Assembly: GCF_010993985.1 (NCBI RefSeq)
Contig: NZ_WINH01000017.1
Coordinates: forward strand, 38,547-102,546
Origin: Paraferrimonas sp. SM1919
GTDB taxonomy: Bacteria > Pseudomonadota > Gammaproteobacteria > Enterobacterales > Shewanellaceae
Length of the DNA stretch: 64,000 nucleotides
Direction: 5' to 3'
Shown here: positions 46,481 through 56,045 of the stretch, piece by piece
Layout of the letters: each line of letters starts with the position of its first letter
Numbering within the stretch: the stretch's first letter is position 1
Made by a program: the position numbers and the translations under genes
The notes under the pieces: model-generated
Databases searched by the model: none
What the model was told of the DNA's origin: nothing
What the model saw: only the letters and a program-made list of their open reading frames with translations

Positions 46481-47406
46481 TGACTAATAGTCCTGACAAT
46501 CGAGTTGCCATCGGTATTGATATCGGTGGCACTTATATCAAATACGCGCTAATCAGTGCTAACGGTGAAATTATCTTTAATGATGAAGTACCTACTGAAG
46601 CCACTAATAAGCAGCAGGTACTTGATAACATTTATTTGTGCATAGACACGGCGACCACTGAAGCTCACAAACAACACTTTCAAGTTGCCTGTATTGGGAT
46701 TGGTTCTCCAGGTGTGGTCGATCAAAGCGCCGGTGTGCTAGTGGGCTGTTCCAATAATATTGATGGCTGGTCAAACGTACCCTTAAAGGCCTTGGTCGAA
46801 GATTATGCCGGCGTTGCGGTATACCTTGATAATGACGCTAATTTAATTGGTGTTGGTGAAGCCATATATGGTGCCGCTAAAGATGCTGAGTACACCATTT
46901 TTGTCACCTTAGGCACTGGGATTGGTGGCGCTATTTTACAAAATGGCCAACTGTATCGTGGCCGCGCTAATGCTGGTTCTGAATTTGGTTGCATGATGAT
47001 GCCCCAAGCCAATGGCGAAGTGGTGATGTGGGAAGCATTAGCCTCTGCTAAGGCGATGGTGGCTCGCTATCAGCAGCTTGATGGCAATACTAAGCCGATA
47101 TACAACGGTAAGGTCATGTTTGAGCAGTACCACCAAGGCTGCGCTATTGCTAAGCAAGCAATTGATGAGAACTGCTTTCTAGTCGGACTCGGCATTGCCA
47201 ATCTGATTAATATTTTTAATCCCGATAAACTCGTCATTGGCGGTGGGGTATCGGAAGCGGGACAGTTTTATATAGATAACATTGCCACCCAAGCAAAAAT
47301 TTACGCCCAACCTGAATGCATTGAAGGCGTTACCATTTGTGCAGCTGAACTTGGTAATAAAGCGGGCTTTTTAGGCGCGGCCTTTCAAGCCTTCCAACAG
47401 ATTTAA
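46480..47406 (+). CDS. ROK-family sugar kinase lacking the zinc cluster
   Basis: 308 aa. ATP-binding GIDIGGTYIKYALI at the N-terminus, ACIGIGSPGVVD near 71, YLDNDANLIGVGEAIYG near 115 (catalytic Asp in DNDAN), VTLGTGIGGAIL near 145 and LVIGGGVSEAG near 258. The usual E-x-G-H with CxCGxxGC zinc motif is replaced by SEFGCMMMPQANGEVVMWE, so no structural zinc is expected. Substrate unknown; context suggests a sugar released from an unsaturated oligosaccharide or its derivative. Coupled to DUF4861. Confidence 0.88.
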   Translation: MTNSPDNRVAIGIDIGGTYIKYALISANGEIIFNDEVPTEATNKQQVLDNIYLCIDTATTEAHKQHFQVACIGIGSPGVVDQSAGVLVGCSNNIDGWSNVPLKALVEDYAGVAVYLDNDANLIGVGEAIYGAAKDAEYTIFVTLGTGIGGAILQNGQLYRGRANAGSEFGCMMMPQANGEVVMWEALASAKAMVARYQQLDGNTKPIYNGKVMFEQYHQGCAIAKQAIDENCFLVGLGIANLINIFNPDKLVIGGGVSEAGQFYIDNIATQAKIYAQPECIEGVTICAAELGNKAGFLGAAFQAFQQI

Positions 47407-47429
47407 TAACAACAATAGGGAGCGAGATC

Positions 47430-48692
47430 ATGTCTCGAAGTTATGCAACGGTAGTCTTAGTAATGTTAACGTTTTTCGTTATCTCATTTATTACCAATAT
47501 TTTAGGAACACTTAATCCACTGGTCGCCGAAAGCTTTAATTTGGGCCCAGCCACCACCGGCTTACTAGCACTATTTTTCTTCTTTGCTTACGGTGTTTTT
47601 TCCATGCCAGGCGGTATGCTTTACGAAAAGTTCGGCTCAAAAACCATGATGGCAGCGGCATTTGTTGTCTCTGGTCTAGGTGGTTTGCTGGTCGCCATCG
47701 CGCCATCATTTGTGACCTTTGCCATTTCACTGTTCTTAATTGGCTCAGGCATGGCGCTGCTGCAGGTGGTGATCAACCCTATGTTGCGCACAGCAGGTGG
47801 TGAAGAAAACTTTGCCTTTTTCTCTGTTGCTGCTCAACTTGCATTCGGCGCCGCTTCATTTGTGGCACCACTAGTATTCCAAAACCTAGTAATCAATATT
47901 CAACAAGGTACTGCTGAAGGTGCTTTCCTATCGAGTGTTACCGCTATGATCCCTCGCGTCGATCTAGCTTGGTTATCCATGTACTGGCTATTTGCAGTGG
48001 TTGCCATTGCCATGCTAGTGATCGTCATGCTGTTTAAATTCCAAAAGGTGACTTTAGCCGAAGACGAAAAGTCAGGCACTGTTAAACAATACATAGCGAT
48101 GTTTAAAGACAAAACCATCTTGGCCTTTTTCTTTGGTATTTTCTGTTATGTGGGCACCGAGCAAGGGGTTTCATTCTGGATTTCACAATTCCTTGTGGAT
48201 TACCATGGTTTAGATGCGGTTAATGATACTCCTGCGGTACTGTCAAATTTCTGGCTATACATGACCATTGGTTGTTTCTTTGGTTTAGTGCTATTAAAAG
48301 TTCTAGATTCAAAAATCGTTCTACGCGTATTTACCATTGCGACCATGGTTGCACTGGTTGCAGCGTTAACAGGTGATGCAGAAATTGCGGTTATGGCCTT
48401 CCCATTTGTGGGCTTCTTTATCTCTGTTATGTGGTCAATTATTTTCTCACTCGCACTCAACTCTGTTAATGCCCACCATGGTGCTTTTGCCGGGGTGTTA
48501 TGTACCGGCATTATCGGCGGCGCACTCTTCCCACCTGTGGTTGGCTTTATCGCTGAGTTATCTAACTTGAAAGTTGGCCTATTCTTTATGCTGGTACCTA
48601 TGGCTTACATCCTATCTATTAGCTTCTGGGCTAAGCCATTAATCAGCAACAAAACCATTTTCGATAAAGAGCCGGCTACCGAGCAAGCTTAA
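47430..48692 (+). CDS. MFS sugar transporter (FucP-like)
   Basis: 420 aa with 12 predicted transmembrane helices. The first pair ends FFFFAYGVFSMPGGMLYEKFGSK, the loop 2-3 signature of the sugar:H+ symporter group related to FucP. GGLLVAIAPS, LFLIGSGMALLQVVINPMLR (helix 4) and GTEQGVSFWISQFLVDY (helix 7) are typical. AGGGAG lies 9 bp before the ATG. Last gene of the iclR-A operon. Probably imports the monosaccharide product across the inner membrane. Confidence 0.9.
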   Translation: MSRSYATVVLVMLTFFVISFITNILGTLNPLVAESFNLGPATTGLLALFFFFAYGVFSMPGGMLYEKFGSKTMMAAAFVVSGLGGLLVAIAPSFVTFAISLFLIGSGMALLQVVINPMLRTAGGEENFAFFSVAAQLAFGAASFVAPLVFQNLVINIQQGTAEGAFLSSVTAMIPRVDLAWLSMYWLFAVVAIAMLVIVMLFKFQKVTLAEDEKSGTVKQYIAMFKDKTILAFFFGIFCYVGTEQGVSFWISQFLVDYHGLDAVNDTPAVLSNFWLYMTIGCFFGLVLLKVLDSKIVLRVFTIATMVALVAALTGDAEIAVMAFPFVGFFISVMWSIIFSLALNSVNAHHGAFAGVLCTGIIGGALFPPVVGFIAELSNLKVGLFFMLVPMAYILSISFWAKPLISNKTIFDKEPATEQA

Positions 48693-48727
48693 TATTGATA
48701 CATTAGGAGCAAATAATTGCTCCTAAT

Positions 48728-48770
48728 AAAAAGCCCCAGCAACTGTTAACCGAGTTGCTGGGGCTTTTTA
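48728..48770. terminator. Bidirectional terminator between the MFS gene and iclR-B
   Basis: AAAAAGCCCCAGCAACT (48728-48744), an 8-bp loop, then AGTTGCTGGGGCTTTTTA: a 17-bp stem with T-runs on both strands. It insulates the convergent iclR-A operon and iclR-B. Confidence 0.95.
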
Positions 48771-48785
48771 TATAAATTTAATTGA

Positions 48786-49544
48786 TTAGTTACTTAGGTA
48801 AGTCGCTTTAGATAGGGCAATAGCAGACTCTTTAACAATGGCCGCGACCATCTCTATTTGTGACTTCTGGAAAGATACAGCCGGGGCAGTAATACCAATC
48901 GCCGCTACCACTACCCCTCTGGCATCACGAACTGGCGCTGCTAAACAGCGGATATCTTCATGATACTCTAGTTCGTCTACGGCATAGCCTTTTTCTTCGA
49001 TACTGGCTAATTCTTTATCTAAAACATCCATTTTAGTAATGGTATTAGCCGTTAACGCTTTCATACCAGCCCGGCCTAAAATTTCATGTCGCTCATTGTA
49101 ATAAATATGCGCTAAGAAAATTTTTCCTGTACCCGAGCTATGCAAGTAAGCCAAAGTGCCTGGTCGTGAAGAAGCTCTTAATGCTCTTGGACTATCAACC
49201 ACCTCGACGATTAATGCCGAGTCACCATTAGGAACTGCGACATGGGCTGTATGGCCTGTGGTTTTAGCTAGATGTTGCAAGATTGGTAATGATTTTTCAC
49301 GCAAACGATTAGAATTAACTAAATGTATCCCCATGCGAATCATCGTTGATCCACAATTATAATACTTGCCTTTTTTCTCAATCATTTGCTGATGCTCTAG
49401 GGTTTTTAAAATCCTAAAGACAGTGGTTCTTGGTAGATTGAATTGGTGTGCTATTTCGATTGCACTCATCCCTTCTTCTTGCTCAGATAAAGCAATCAGA
49501 ATAGAGCATGCATTCGATAGATTCGGAATGATGTAATCGCTCAT
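48786..49544 (-). CDS. IclR-family transcriptional regulator B
   Basis: 252 aa, the same length as regulator A, with many shared blocks: YIIPNLSNAC, LPRTTVFRILKTLE (identical), RMGIHLVNSN, EKSLPILQH and RCLAAPVRDARGVVVAAIGITAPAVSF. Winged helix-turn-helix at about 10-75, effector domain after 85. It is transcribed alone toward the MFS gene. Differences lie mostly in the effector domain (KALTANTITKMDVLDKEL), so the two may sense different ligands but read the same sites. Confidence 0.92.
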   Translation of the reverse strand: MSDYIIPNLSNACSILIALSEQEEGMSAIEIAHQFNLPRTTVFRILKTLEHQQMIEKKGKYYNCGSTMIRMGIHLVNSNRLREKSLPILQHLAKTTGHTAHVAVPNGDSALIVEVVDSPRALRASSRPGTLAYLHSSGTGKIFLAHIYYNERHEILGRAGMKALTANTITKMDVLDKELASIEEKGYAVDELEYHEDIRCLAAPVRDARGVVVAAIGITAPAVSFQKSQIEMVAAIVKESAIALSKATYLSN

Positions 49545-49613
49545 AAGTTCCCTTTTAATTCGCTTTTAATTTTTATAGTTAGCGAGTAAACCCAACATCA
49601 AAAGAAACATTAC

Positions 49614-49648
49614 GTTAACATTTGAACACATTGTTTTACATTTAGAAC
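49614..49648. promoter_or_regulatory. Two operator motifs upstream of iclR-B
   Basis: GTTAACATTTGAAC (49614-49627) and GTTTTACATTTAGAAC (49633-49648), 19 bp from start to start. They match the two sites at 44424-44477 in the pattern GTTTnAyATTTrGAAC, with small indels. They begin about 70 bp upstream of the iclR-B ATG. Likely autoregulatory or cross-regulatory, by inference. Confidence 0.5.
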
Positions 49649-49665
49649 TGTACTCCGAATACTTG

Positions 49666-49693
49666 AAAAAAAAAAGGGCTTTAAAGCCCTTTT
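49666..49693 (-). terminator. Terminator after rlmB
   Basis: On the minus strand AAAAGGGC, TTTAAA, GCCCTTTTTTTTTT: a 7-8-bp stem with a run of ten Ts, 34 bp beyond the rlmB stop. It separates rlmB transcription from the iclR-B promoter. Confidence 0.9.
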
Positions 49694-49726
49694 GTGTAAA
49701 ATATCTTCAGCATGATTTCGCTGCAA

Positions 49727-50461
49727 TTATGACCTTTGTCTTACCGCTTCGAATAAGCAAATTCCTGTTGCCACTGATACGTTTAAGCTAGAGACTAAAC
49801 CCGCCATTGGGATTGAGATTAAGGTATCGCAATGCTCTTTAGTCAACCGCCTTAAACCTTTTCCTTCAGCACCCATTGCAATGGCAATGCCACCCCTTAG
49901 GTTAGCTTGATATAAAGTCGAGTTTGCTTCACCTGCCGCCCCTAAAATCCAAATGTTTTGCTCTTGCAGTTGACGCATTGTACGGGCTAAGTTGGTAACA
50001 CTATATAGGGGGACGACTTCAGCCGCACCGCAGGCCACTTTGCGCACAGTTCCTGTTAGCCCAACAGATTTATCTTTAGGTACAATGACACCATCGACTC
50101 CCGCCGCGTCAGCACTTCTTAAACAAGCACCTAAATTATGCGGATCTGTGATCCCATCTAAGATCAATAATAGTGGCTGGGGTTTTTGCTTCAGAAGTAA
50201 ATCAAGGTCATGCTCATTTAACAATGCTTGCTCGGTAATGCATGCAACCACGCCTTGATGTTGAGTACTATTCGCCTTTTCATCTAAGAACTTACGATTA
50301 CAAACTTGTGGCTTAATGCCAAATTGCTGTGCTTTGTTGATCACAGATTCTAAGCGCTCATCTGCTCGACCTTTTAGTGTCCAAAGTTCTAATACTATCT
50401 CTGGTTGACGAGTCAATATTGCTTCAATGGCATGCAAGCCAAAAACAATTTGCTTTTTCAT
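49727..50461 (-). CDS. rlmB: 23S rRNA (guanosine-2251 2'-O)-methyltransferase RlmB
   Basis: SpoU-family (SPOUT) methyltransferase, 244 aa. An N-terminal substrate-binding domain (about 4-75) is followed by the knotted domain: [21 protein letters not shown] near 110, [20 protein letters not shown] near 194 and [22 protein letters not shown] near 218. It directly follows rnr with no gap, as in E. coli. Confidence 0.96.
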   Translation of the reverse strand: MKKQIVFGLHAIEAILTRQPEIVLELWTLKGRADERLESVINKAQQFGIKPQVCNRKFLDEKANSTQHQGVVACITEQALLNEHDLDLLLKQKPQPLLLILDGITDPHNLGACLRSADAAGVDGVIVPKDKSVGLTGTVRKVACGAAEVVPLYSVTNLARTMRQLQEQNIWILGAAGEANSTLYQANLRGGIAIAMGAEGKGLRRLTKEHCDTLISIPMAGLVSSLNVSVATGICLFEAVRQRS

Positions 50462-52810
50462 TTATTTCTTTCTCTTTAACTTTTTACGCATCGAACCACT
50501 CGAGTCTTTACGCTTATGTCTTCTACTGCCTCGTCCTTGATCCGTTGTTAACTTTTTATCATTACTCGATTGAGCTTTTCTTGGTACGGATTTAGAAGCC
50601 AACTCTCCTGTAGCCTCATTGACTAACCCCAAATCGATTTGCCTATCATCCAAGTTAACCGCTAACACTCTTACCATAATTTTATCACCAATTCGGAAAA
50701 CACGATTAGAGTTTTCACCACGCAAGGTTTGTTTAGCACCATCAAAGTGATAATAATCACCCGCTAGCGAAGAAACATGAATCAAACCATCAATGAATAA
50801 TTCTTTTAATCTCGCAAAAAAACCAAAACTGGTAATAGAAGCAATATTGGCTTCAAAATCTTGGCCTACGTGATCCTGCATGTATTCACACTTTAGCCAA
50901 TCGCTGACATCACGTGTGGCCTCATCAGCGCGACGCTCTGTCATCGAACATTGAATGCCTAATTCATCGAGCTCATCTGCGTCATATAAATAACCTCCGC
51001 TGCTGGTCCAATTGGCACTAAGTTCAGCCCCATTTTGCTGTGCTAACTGCTTTTCATACAAATACCGAATGGTACGATGAAGCTGCAAATCCGGATAGCG
51101 TCTAATTGGTGATGTAAAGTGTGCGTATCTGTCTAAAGCTAATCCAAAATGACCATCATTATCTGGACTGTAGACCGCCTGACGCATTGAACGGAGTAAC
51201 ATCACTTGTATAAGTTCAGCATCATCTCGCTCTTTTACTTTTTCCAGTAGCTCGGCATAGTCCTTAGGTGCGGGGTCAAGACCGCCATTTAGCACTAACC
51301 CTCGCTCTGCCAAAAACGATTTATAGCTAGTTAGTTTCTCTTCGGATGGGCTGTCATGAACTCGATATAACGTTTCCGCTTTATGATTTTCGACAAATTG
51401 GGCCGCCGCCACGTTAGCCATGATCATGCACTCTTCAATAATCTTATGGGCCTGATTGCGTGTCCTAGGCACGATTGATTCAATGCGTTTTTGCTCATTA
51501 AACAAAAACATCGTTTCCTCAGTTTCAAAACCAATAGCACCACGCTGAGTTCGAGCCTGATCTAGGGTTAAATATAAAGATTGCAATGCCTGTAAGTGGG
51601 GCATTAAAGCATTATCAAAATCTATAGATTGACCCACTTCTAATGCTTGATGAACTTGAGTATAAGTGAGGCGAGCATGGGAGTGCATCAGAGCTGGATA
51701 AAACCTATAATCAGTAAGTTTTCCAGAGCCAGAAACGGTCATTTCTGCCACCATGCATAAGCGATCAACCAAAGGGTTTAATGAGCATAAACCATTAGAC
51801 AATTGTTCCGGCAGCATCGGGATCACCTGAGAGGGAAAATAAACAGAATTTCCACGCGCTAGGGCTTCCTCGTCAAGTGCTGATCCTTTTTTGACATAAT
51901 GACTGACATCAGCAATTGCTACCCAAAGTTGCCAACCACCACTTTTATTAGGTTCACAGTAAACAGCATCATCAAAATCTCTGGCATCCTCACCATCAAT
52001 CGTCACTAATGGTAAATGTCGAAGATCTATTCTGCCGACTTTATCTTGTTCACTGACCTCAGAACCAATACGACGCAATAACTTGGCAATTCTGGCATTC
52101 CAGTTATGGGGTAAATCGTGATTTCTAAGGGCGATTTCAATTTCCATACCTGGAGCATGTTGCTCACCCAAGATCTCCACAACCTTAGCTTTAGCGCTCA
52201 TAAATTGGGTTGGTCTTTGGAGCAGCTCAATGACCACAATATCATTATGGCGGGCACCATTACGCTGATCAGACTCAATTAAGATATCTTGTGTAATACG
52301 CTTATCATCAGCCTTAACAAAGCCTATTTTCCCATCAAGCATGAAGCGTCCGACAATTGCGGCTTTACGCTCATCAATAAGTCTGATGATACGGCATTCT
52401 TGTCGTCCTTTATTCGCAAAGCCAACCGCTTGAGCCAAAACTCTGTCACCATGGAAATACTTTTGCATATGGCGCTGGTTAATAAAAAGATCTTTTTCAC
52501 CACTGTCTTGCTTTAAAAACCCGAAGCCATCCCGATGACCAATAATGGTACCCTTAATTAAATCCATGCGCTCCGGCAGGCCATAGCTATGATTGCGGGT
52601 ATAAACAAGCTGCCCGTCTCGCTCCATCGCCCTTAGACGGCGGCGCAGGCCCTCCCACTGTTCTTCATCTGCTATTTTGAAGAACTCACCAATTTGTTCT
52701 CGGGATAAAGGCGCTGGTTGGGATTGTAAATATTCGAGAATGTACTCTCGAGAAGCGATAGGGTTGTCGTATTTTTGTTGTTCACGTTCTAAGTGGGGAT
52801 CTTTGCTCAT
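50462..52810 (-). CDS. rnr: Ribonuclease R
   Basis: A processive 3'-5' exoribonuclease acting on structured RNA and in cold adaptation. 782 aa: a helix-turn-helix-like N-terminus (about 20-75), two cold-shock domains (about 85-220; GFGFLKQDSGEKDLFI), the RNB catalytic domain with GEDARDFDDAVYCE near 272 holding the metal-binding Asp residues, an S1 domain (about 640-725; GFFARLKELFIDGLIHVSSL) and a Lys/Arg-rich tail (about 735-782). Immediately upstream of rlmB. Confidence 0.97.
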   Translation of the reverse strand: MSKDPHLEREQQKYDNPIASREYILEYLQSQPAPLSREQIGEFFKIADEEQWEGLRRRLRAMERDGQLVYTRNHSYGLPERMDLIKGTIIGHRDGFGFLKQDSGEKDLFINQRHMQKYFHGDRVLAQAVGFANKGRQECRIIRLIDERKAAIVGRFMLDGKIGFVKADDKRITQDILIESDQRNGARHNDIVVIELLQRPTQFMSAKAKVVEILGEQHAPGMEIEIALRNHDLPHNWNARIAKLLRRIGSEVSEQDKVGRIDLRHLPLVTIDGEDARDFDDAVYCEPNKSGGWQLWVAIADVSHYVKKGSALDEEALARGNSVYFPSQVIPMLPEQLSNGLCSLNPLVDRLCMVAEMTVSGSGKLTDYRFYPALMHSHARLTYTQVHQALEVGQSIDFDNALMPHLQALQSLYLTLDQARTQRGAIGFETEETMFLFNEQKRIESIVPRTRNQAHKIIEECMIMANVAAAQFVENHKAETLYRVHDSPSEEKLTSYKSFLAERGLVLNGGLDPAPKDYAELLEKVKERDDAELIQVMLLRSMRQAVYSPDNDGHFGLALDRYAHFTSPIRRYPDLQLHRTIRYLYEKQLAQQNGAELSANWTSSGGYLYDADELDELGIQCSMTERRADEATRDVSDWLKCEYMQDHVGQDFEANIASITSFGFFARLKELFIDGLIHVSSLAGDYYHFDGAKQTLRGENSNRVFRIGDKIMVRVLAVNLDDRQIDLGLVNEATGELASKSVPRKAQSSNDKKLTTDQGRGSRRHKRKDSSGSMRKKLKRKK

Positions 52811-52923
52811 TCAAGTGGCCGAAGTTAATTTTTAAAAGGCAATAGCCTCACAAGTTATCTGTAAAGCCAATTAAACCTTAGTATAACTGTTTTAATTAAT
52901 TTATGTTTTTCTATCTCAGCTTA

Positions 52924-53520
52924 CTAGCCGCCGCTAACTAAAGCTGTAGGGATATTTTGGCGTAATTGCTTTAACACTGCGTCAACTTGCTGCTTTTCTG
53001 ATTGCGAATTAAATACGCGTTGGTTCAATAGTTTATAAATATTGAGGTAATCTTGCTGCCAGCCTTTGCCTTGGTCTTGTAAACTCCATTTTGCCCACAA
53101 CAATTGCGCCTCAAGCGACCCTGAAGAAGAAGCCAAGCGTATGTAAATACGACTCTTAGAAGGATCTTTACTGACAAAATCACTATCTCGATAATAGTGG
53201 GCGAGTTTGATCATTGCCTCTGGCAAACCCTGCTCAGCTGCTGAACTCATCAATTTTATACCCATTAAAACATTTTTATTGGTGCAGGTGCCTGTTAACA
53301 GCATTCTTGAGTATAAATATTGAAATGGCGGACGTTGCATCACCTTTGCCCTAGCCTCAATATCACGAGTTAGCTGACAATCATCTAAGCGTACCTGCTG
53401 CAACTCCTTACCGGATCTTATTAATTGCAGCAGTTGAGAATGACTATAAATCTCAATTGGACGCATTTCTGCAAAAGAGTAACAACTAAAAATAGCCAGA
53501 AATACAAATATGATGCGCAT
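52924..53520 (-). CDS. motX: Sodium-type flagellar motor protein MotX
   Basis: MotX forms the periplasmic T ring with MotY and is needed to anchor the PomAB stator around Na+-driven polar flagella. 198 aa with a signal peptide (VFLAIFSCYSFAEM, cleaved near 17), then Sel1-like repeats: FQYLYSRMLLTGTC, GIKLMSSAAEQGLPEAMIKLAHYY and RIYIRLASSSGSLEAQLLWAKWS. Cys48 and Cys79 could pair. The position between purA and rnr matches motX in Vibrio cholerae. No other flagellar genes are nearby. Confidence 0.87.
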   Translation of the reverse strand: MRIIFVFLAIFSCYSFAEMRPIEIYSHSQLLQLIRSGKELQQVRLDDCQLTRDIEARAKVMQRPPFQYLYSRMLLTGTCTNKNVLMGIKLMSSAAEQGLPEAMIKLAHYYRDSDFVSKDPSKSRIYIRLASSSGSLEAQLLWAKWSLQDQGKGWQQDYLNIYKLLNQRVFNSQSEKQQVDAVLKQLRQNIPTALVSGG

Positions 53521-53595
53521 GTTCGCAGGGTCCTTTGCGGGTATTACTATTTATTATCGGCAAGGGTAAGAATAATCTTTAGGAAAAATCAAGGT

Positions 53596-53630
53596 AAAAA
53601 AAAGGCTGCTATAGCCAGCAGCCTTTTTAT
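53596..53630 (-). terminator. Terminator after purA
   Basis: On the minus strand AAAAAGGCTGCT, GGCTAT, AGCAGCCTTTTTTTTTACC: a 9-bp GC-rich stem with a nine-T run, 13 bp beyond the purA stop. Confidence 0.93.
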
Positions 53631-53642
53631 TAACTGAAATGA

Positions 53643-54959
<1,317 letters not shown>

Positions 54960-55121
54960 TTAAAGCGCGAGTTTAGCAGATCTCTGCAAGATCTTCATAA
55001 TCTTTATGAAAAAATGTGCATTAAATTCACTTTTAAAGCTTGCAGCTGATAGCCAAATCAACACGCTATGAACGTTTATCATGCCCTTAAAGTTATACAG
55101 AAAAAGCCAATAACAACCTAT

Positions 55122-55148
55122 AAAAAAGCCCACCAATGGTGGGCTTTG
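55122..55148 (-). terminator. Terminator after hflC
   Basis: On the minus strand AAAGCCCACC, ATT, GGTGGGCTTTTTTA: a 7-8-bp GC-rich stem with a six-T run, 16 bp after the hflC stop. Confidence 0.9.
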
Positions 55149-55164
55149 TTAAAACATTTTAGAT

Positions 55165-56043
55165 TTATTTACCTTGCTTATCCTTCATGAAACGGAAGAA
55201 TTCACTGTCAGGACCTAAAATAAGTACATCATCTTTGGATGCAAATGAGCTTTGATAAGCATCCAGTGAACGCAAGAAGGCAAAGAACTCTGCATCTTTA
55301 GTATAACTTTCTGCATAGATTTTGGCAGCTTGGGCATCGCCATCACCTCGAGTCGTTAAGGCTTTTCGCTGTGCATCTGCAATCATTACCGTGATGGTTG
55401 CATCAATATTGGCCTTAATGACCTCAGCTTTTTCCTTACCTTCTGAGCGGTGCTCTTTGGCAACGGCTTGACGTTCAGCTCGCATACGCTGGAAAATTGA
55501 ATCAGATACTTCACGAGGTAAGTTGATTTGCTTAACTCGAACATCAATAATTTCAATACCCAAACTAGAAGCACTGTCAGAAACACTTGTCAGTGCTTCT
55601 TGTTGCAACTCATCACGACTGCCCGATACAATTTCTTTAATCGTACGGGTACCAAACTCACTGCGAAGGCCGTTGTTGATTTTTGACTCAAGTAGTGAAG
55701 CAGCCATCAGACGGTTGCCACCGTTGGTAGTTAAATAAAACTTTTCAAAGTCTAAAATGCGCCATTTAACATATGAATCAACAATCAAATCTTTCTTCTC
55801 AGATGTCACAAAGCGATCAGGATTGCCATCCAAAGATTGAATTCGAGCATCCATAAAACGCACTTTATCTACCAAAGGCGCTTTAAGCTGCAAACCCGGC
55901 TCATAAACCTTTACTTGGTCGCCTTCTTTCACTAATTGACTGAAGCGAGATACAACCGCACGCTCACCTTCATTAACCACAAAGACACTATTCATGGCGA
56001 GCAAAAGCACCGCACCAAGGATAACTAATCTAAATACATTCAT
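55165..56043 (-). CDS. hflC: HflC, FtsH-associated SPFH/prohibitin-like protein
   Basis: With HflK it forms a large cage around the FtsH protease and modulates membrane-protein degradation. 292 aa: N-terminal transmembrane helix at about 4-22 (VILGAVLLLAMNSVFVV), SPFH domain at about 25-190 (VNEGERAVVSRFSQ), then a helical region ending KIYAESYTKDAEFFAFLRSLDAY. Two bases after hflK. Confidence 0.96.
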   Translation of the reverse strand: MNVFRLVILGAVLLLAMNSVFVVNEGERAVVSRFSQLVKEGDQVKVYEPGLQLKAPLVDKVRFMDARIQSLDGNPDRFVTSEKKDLIVDSYVKWRILDFEKFYLTTNGGNRLMAASLLESKINNGLRSEFGTRTIKEIVSGSRDELQQEALTSVSDSASSLGIEIIDVRVKQINLPREVSDSIFQRMRAERQAVAKEHRSEGKEKAEVIKANIDATITVMIADAQRKALTTRGDGDAQAAKIYAESYTKDAEFFAFLRSLDAYQSSFASKDDVLILGPDSEFFRFMKDKQGK

Positions 56044-56045
56044 TA

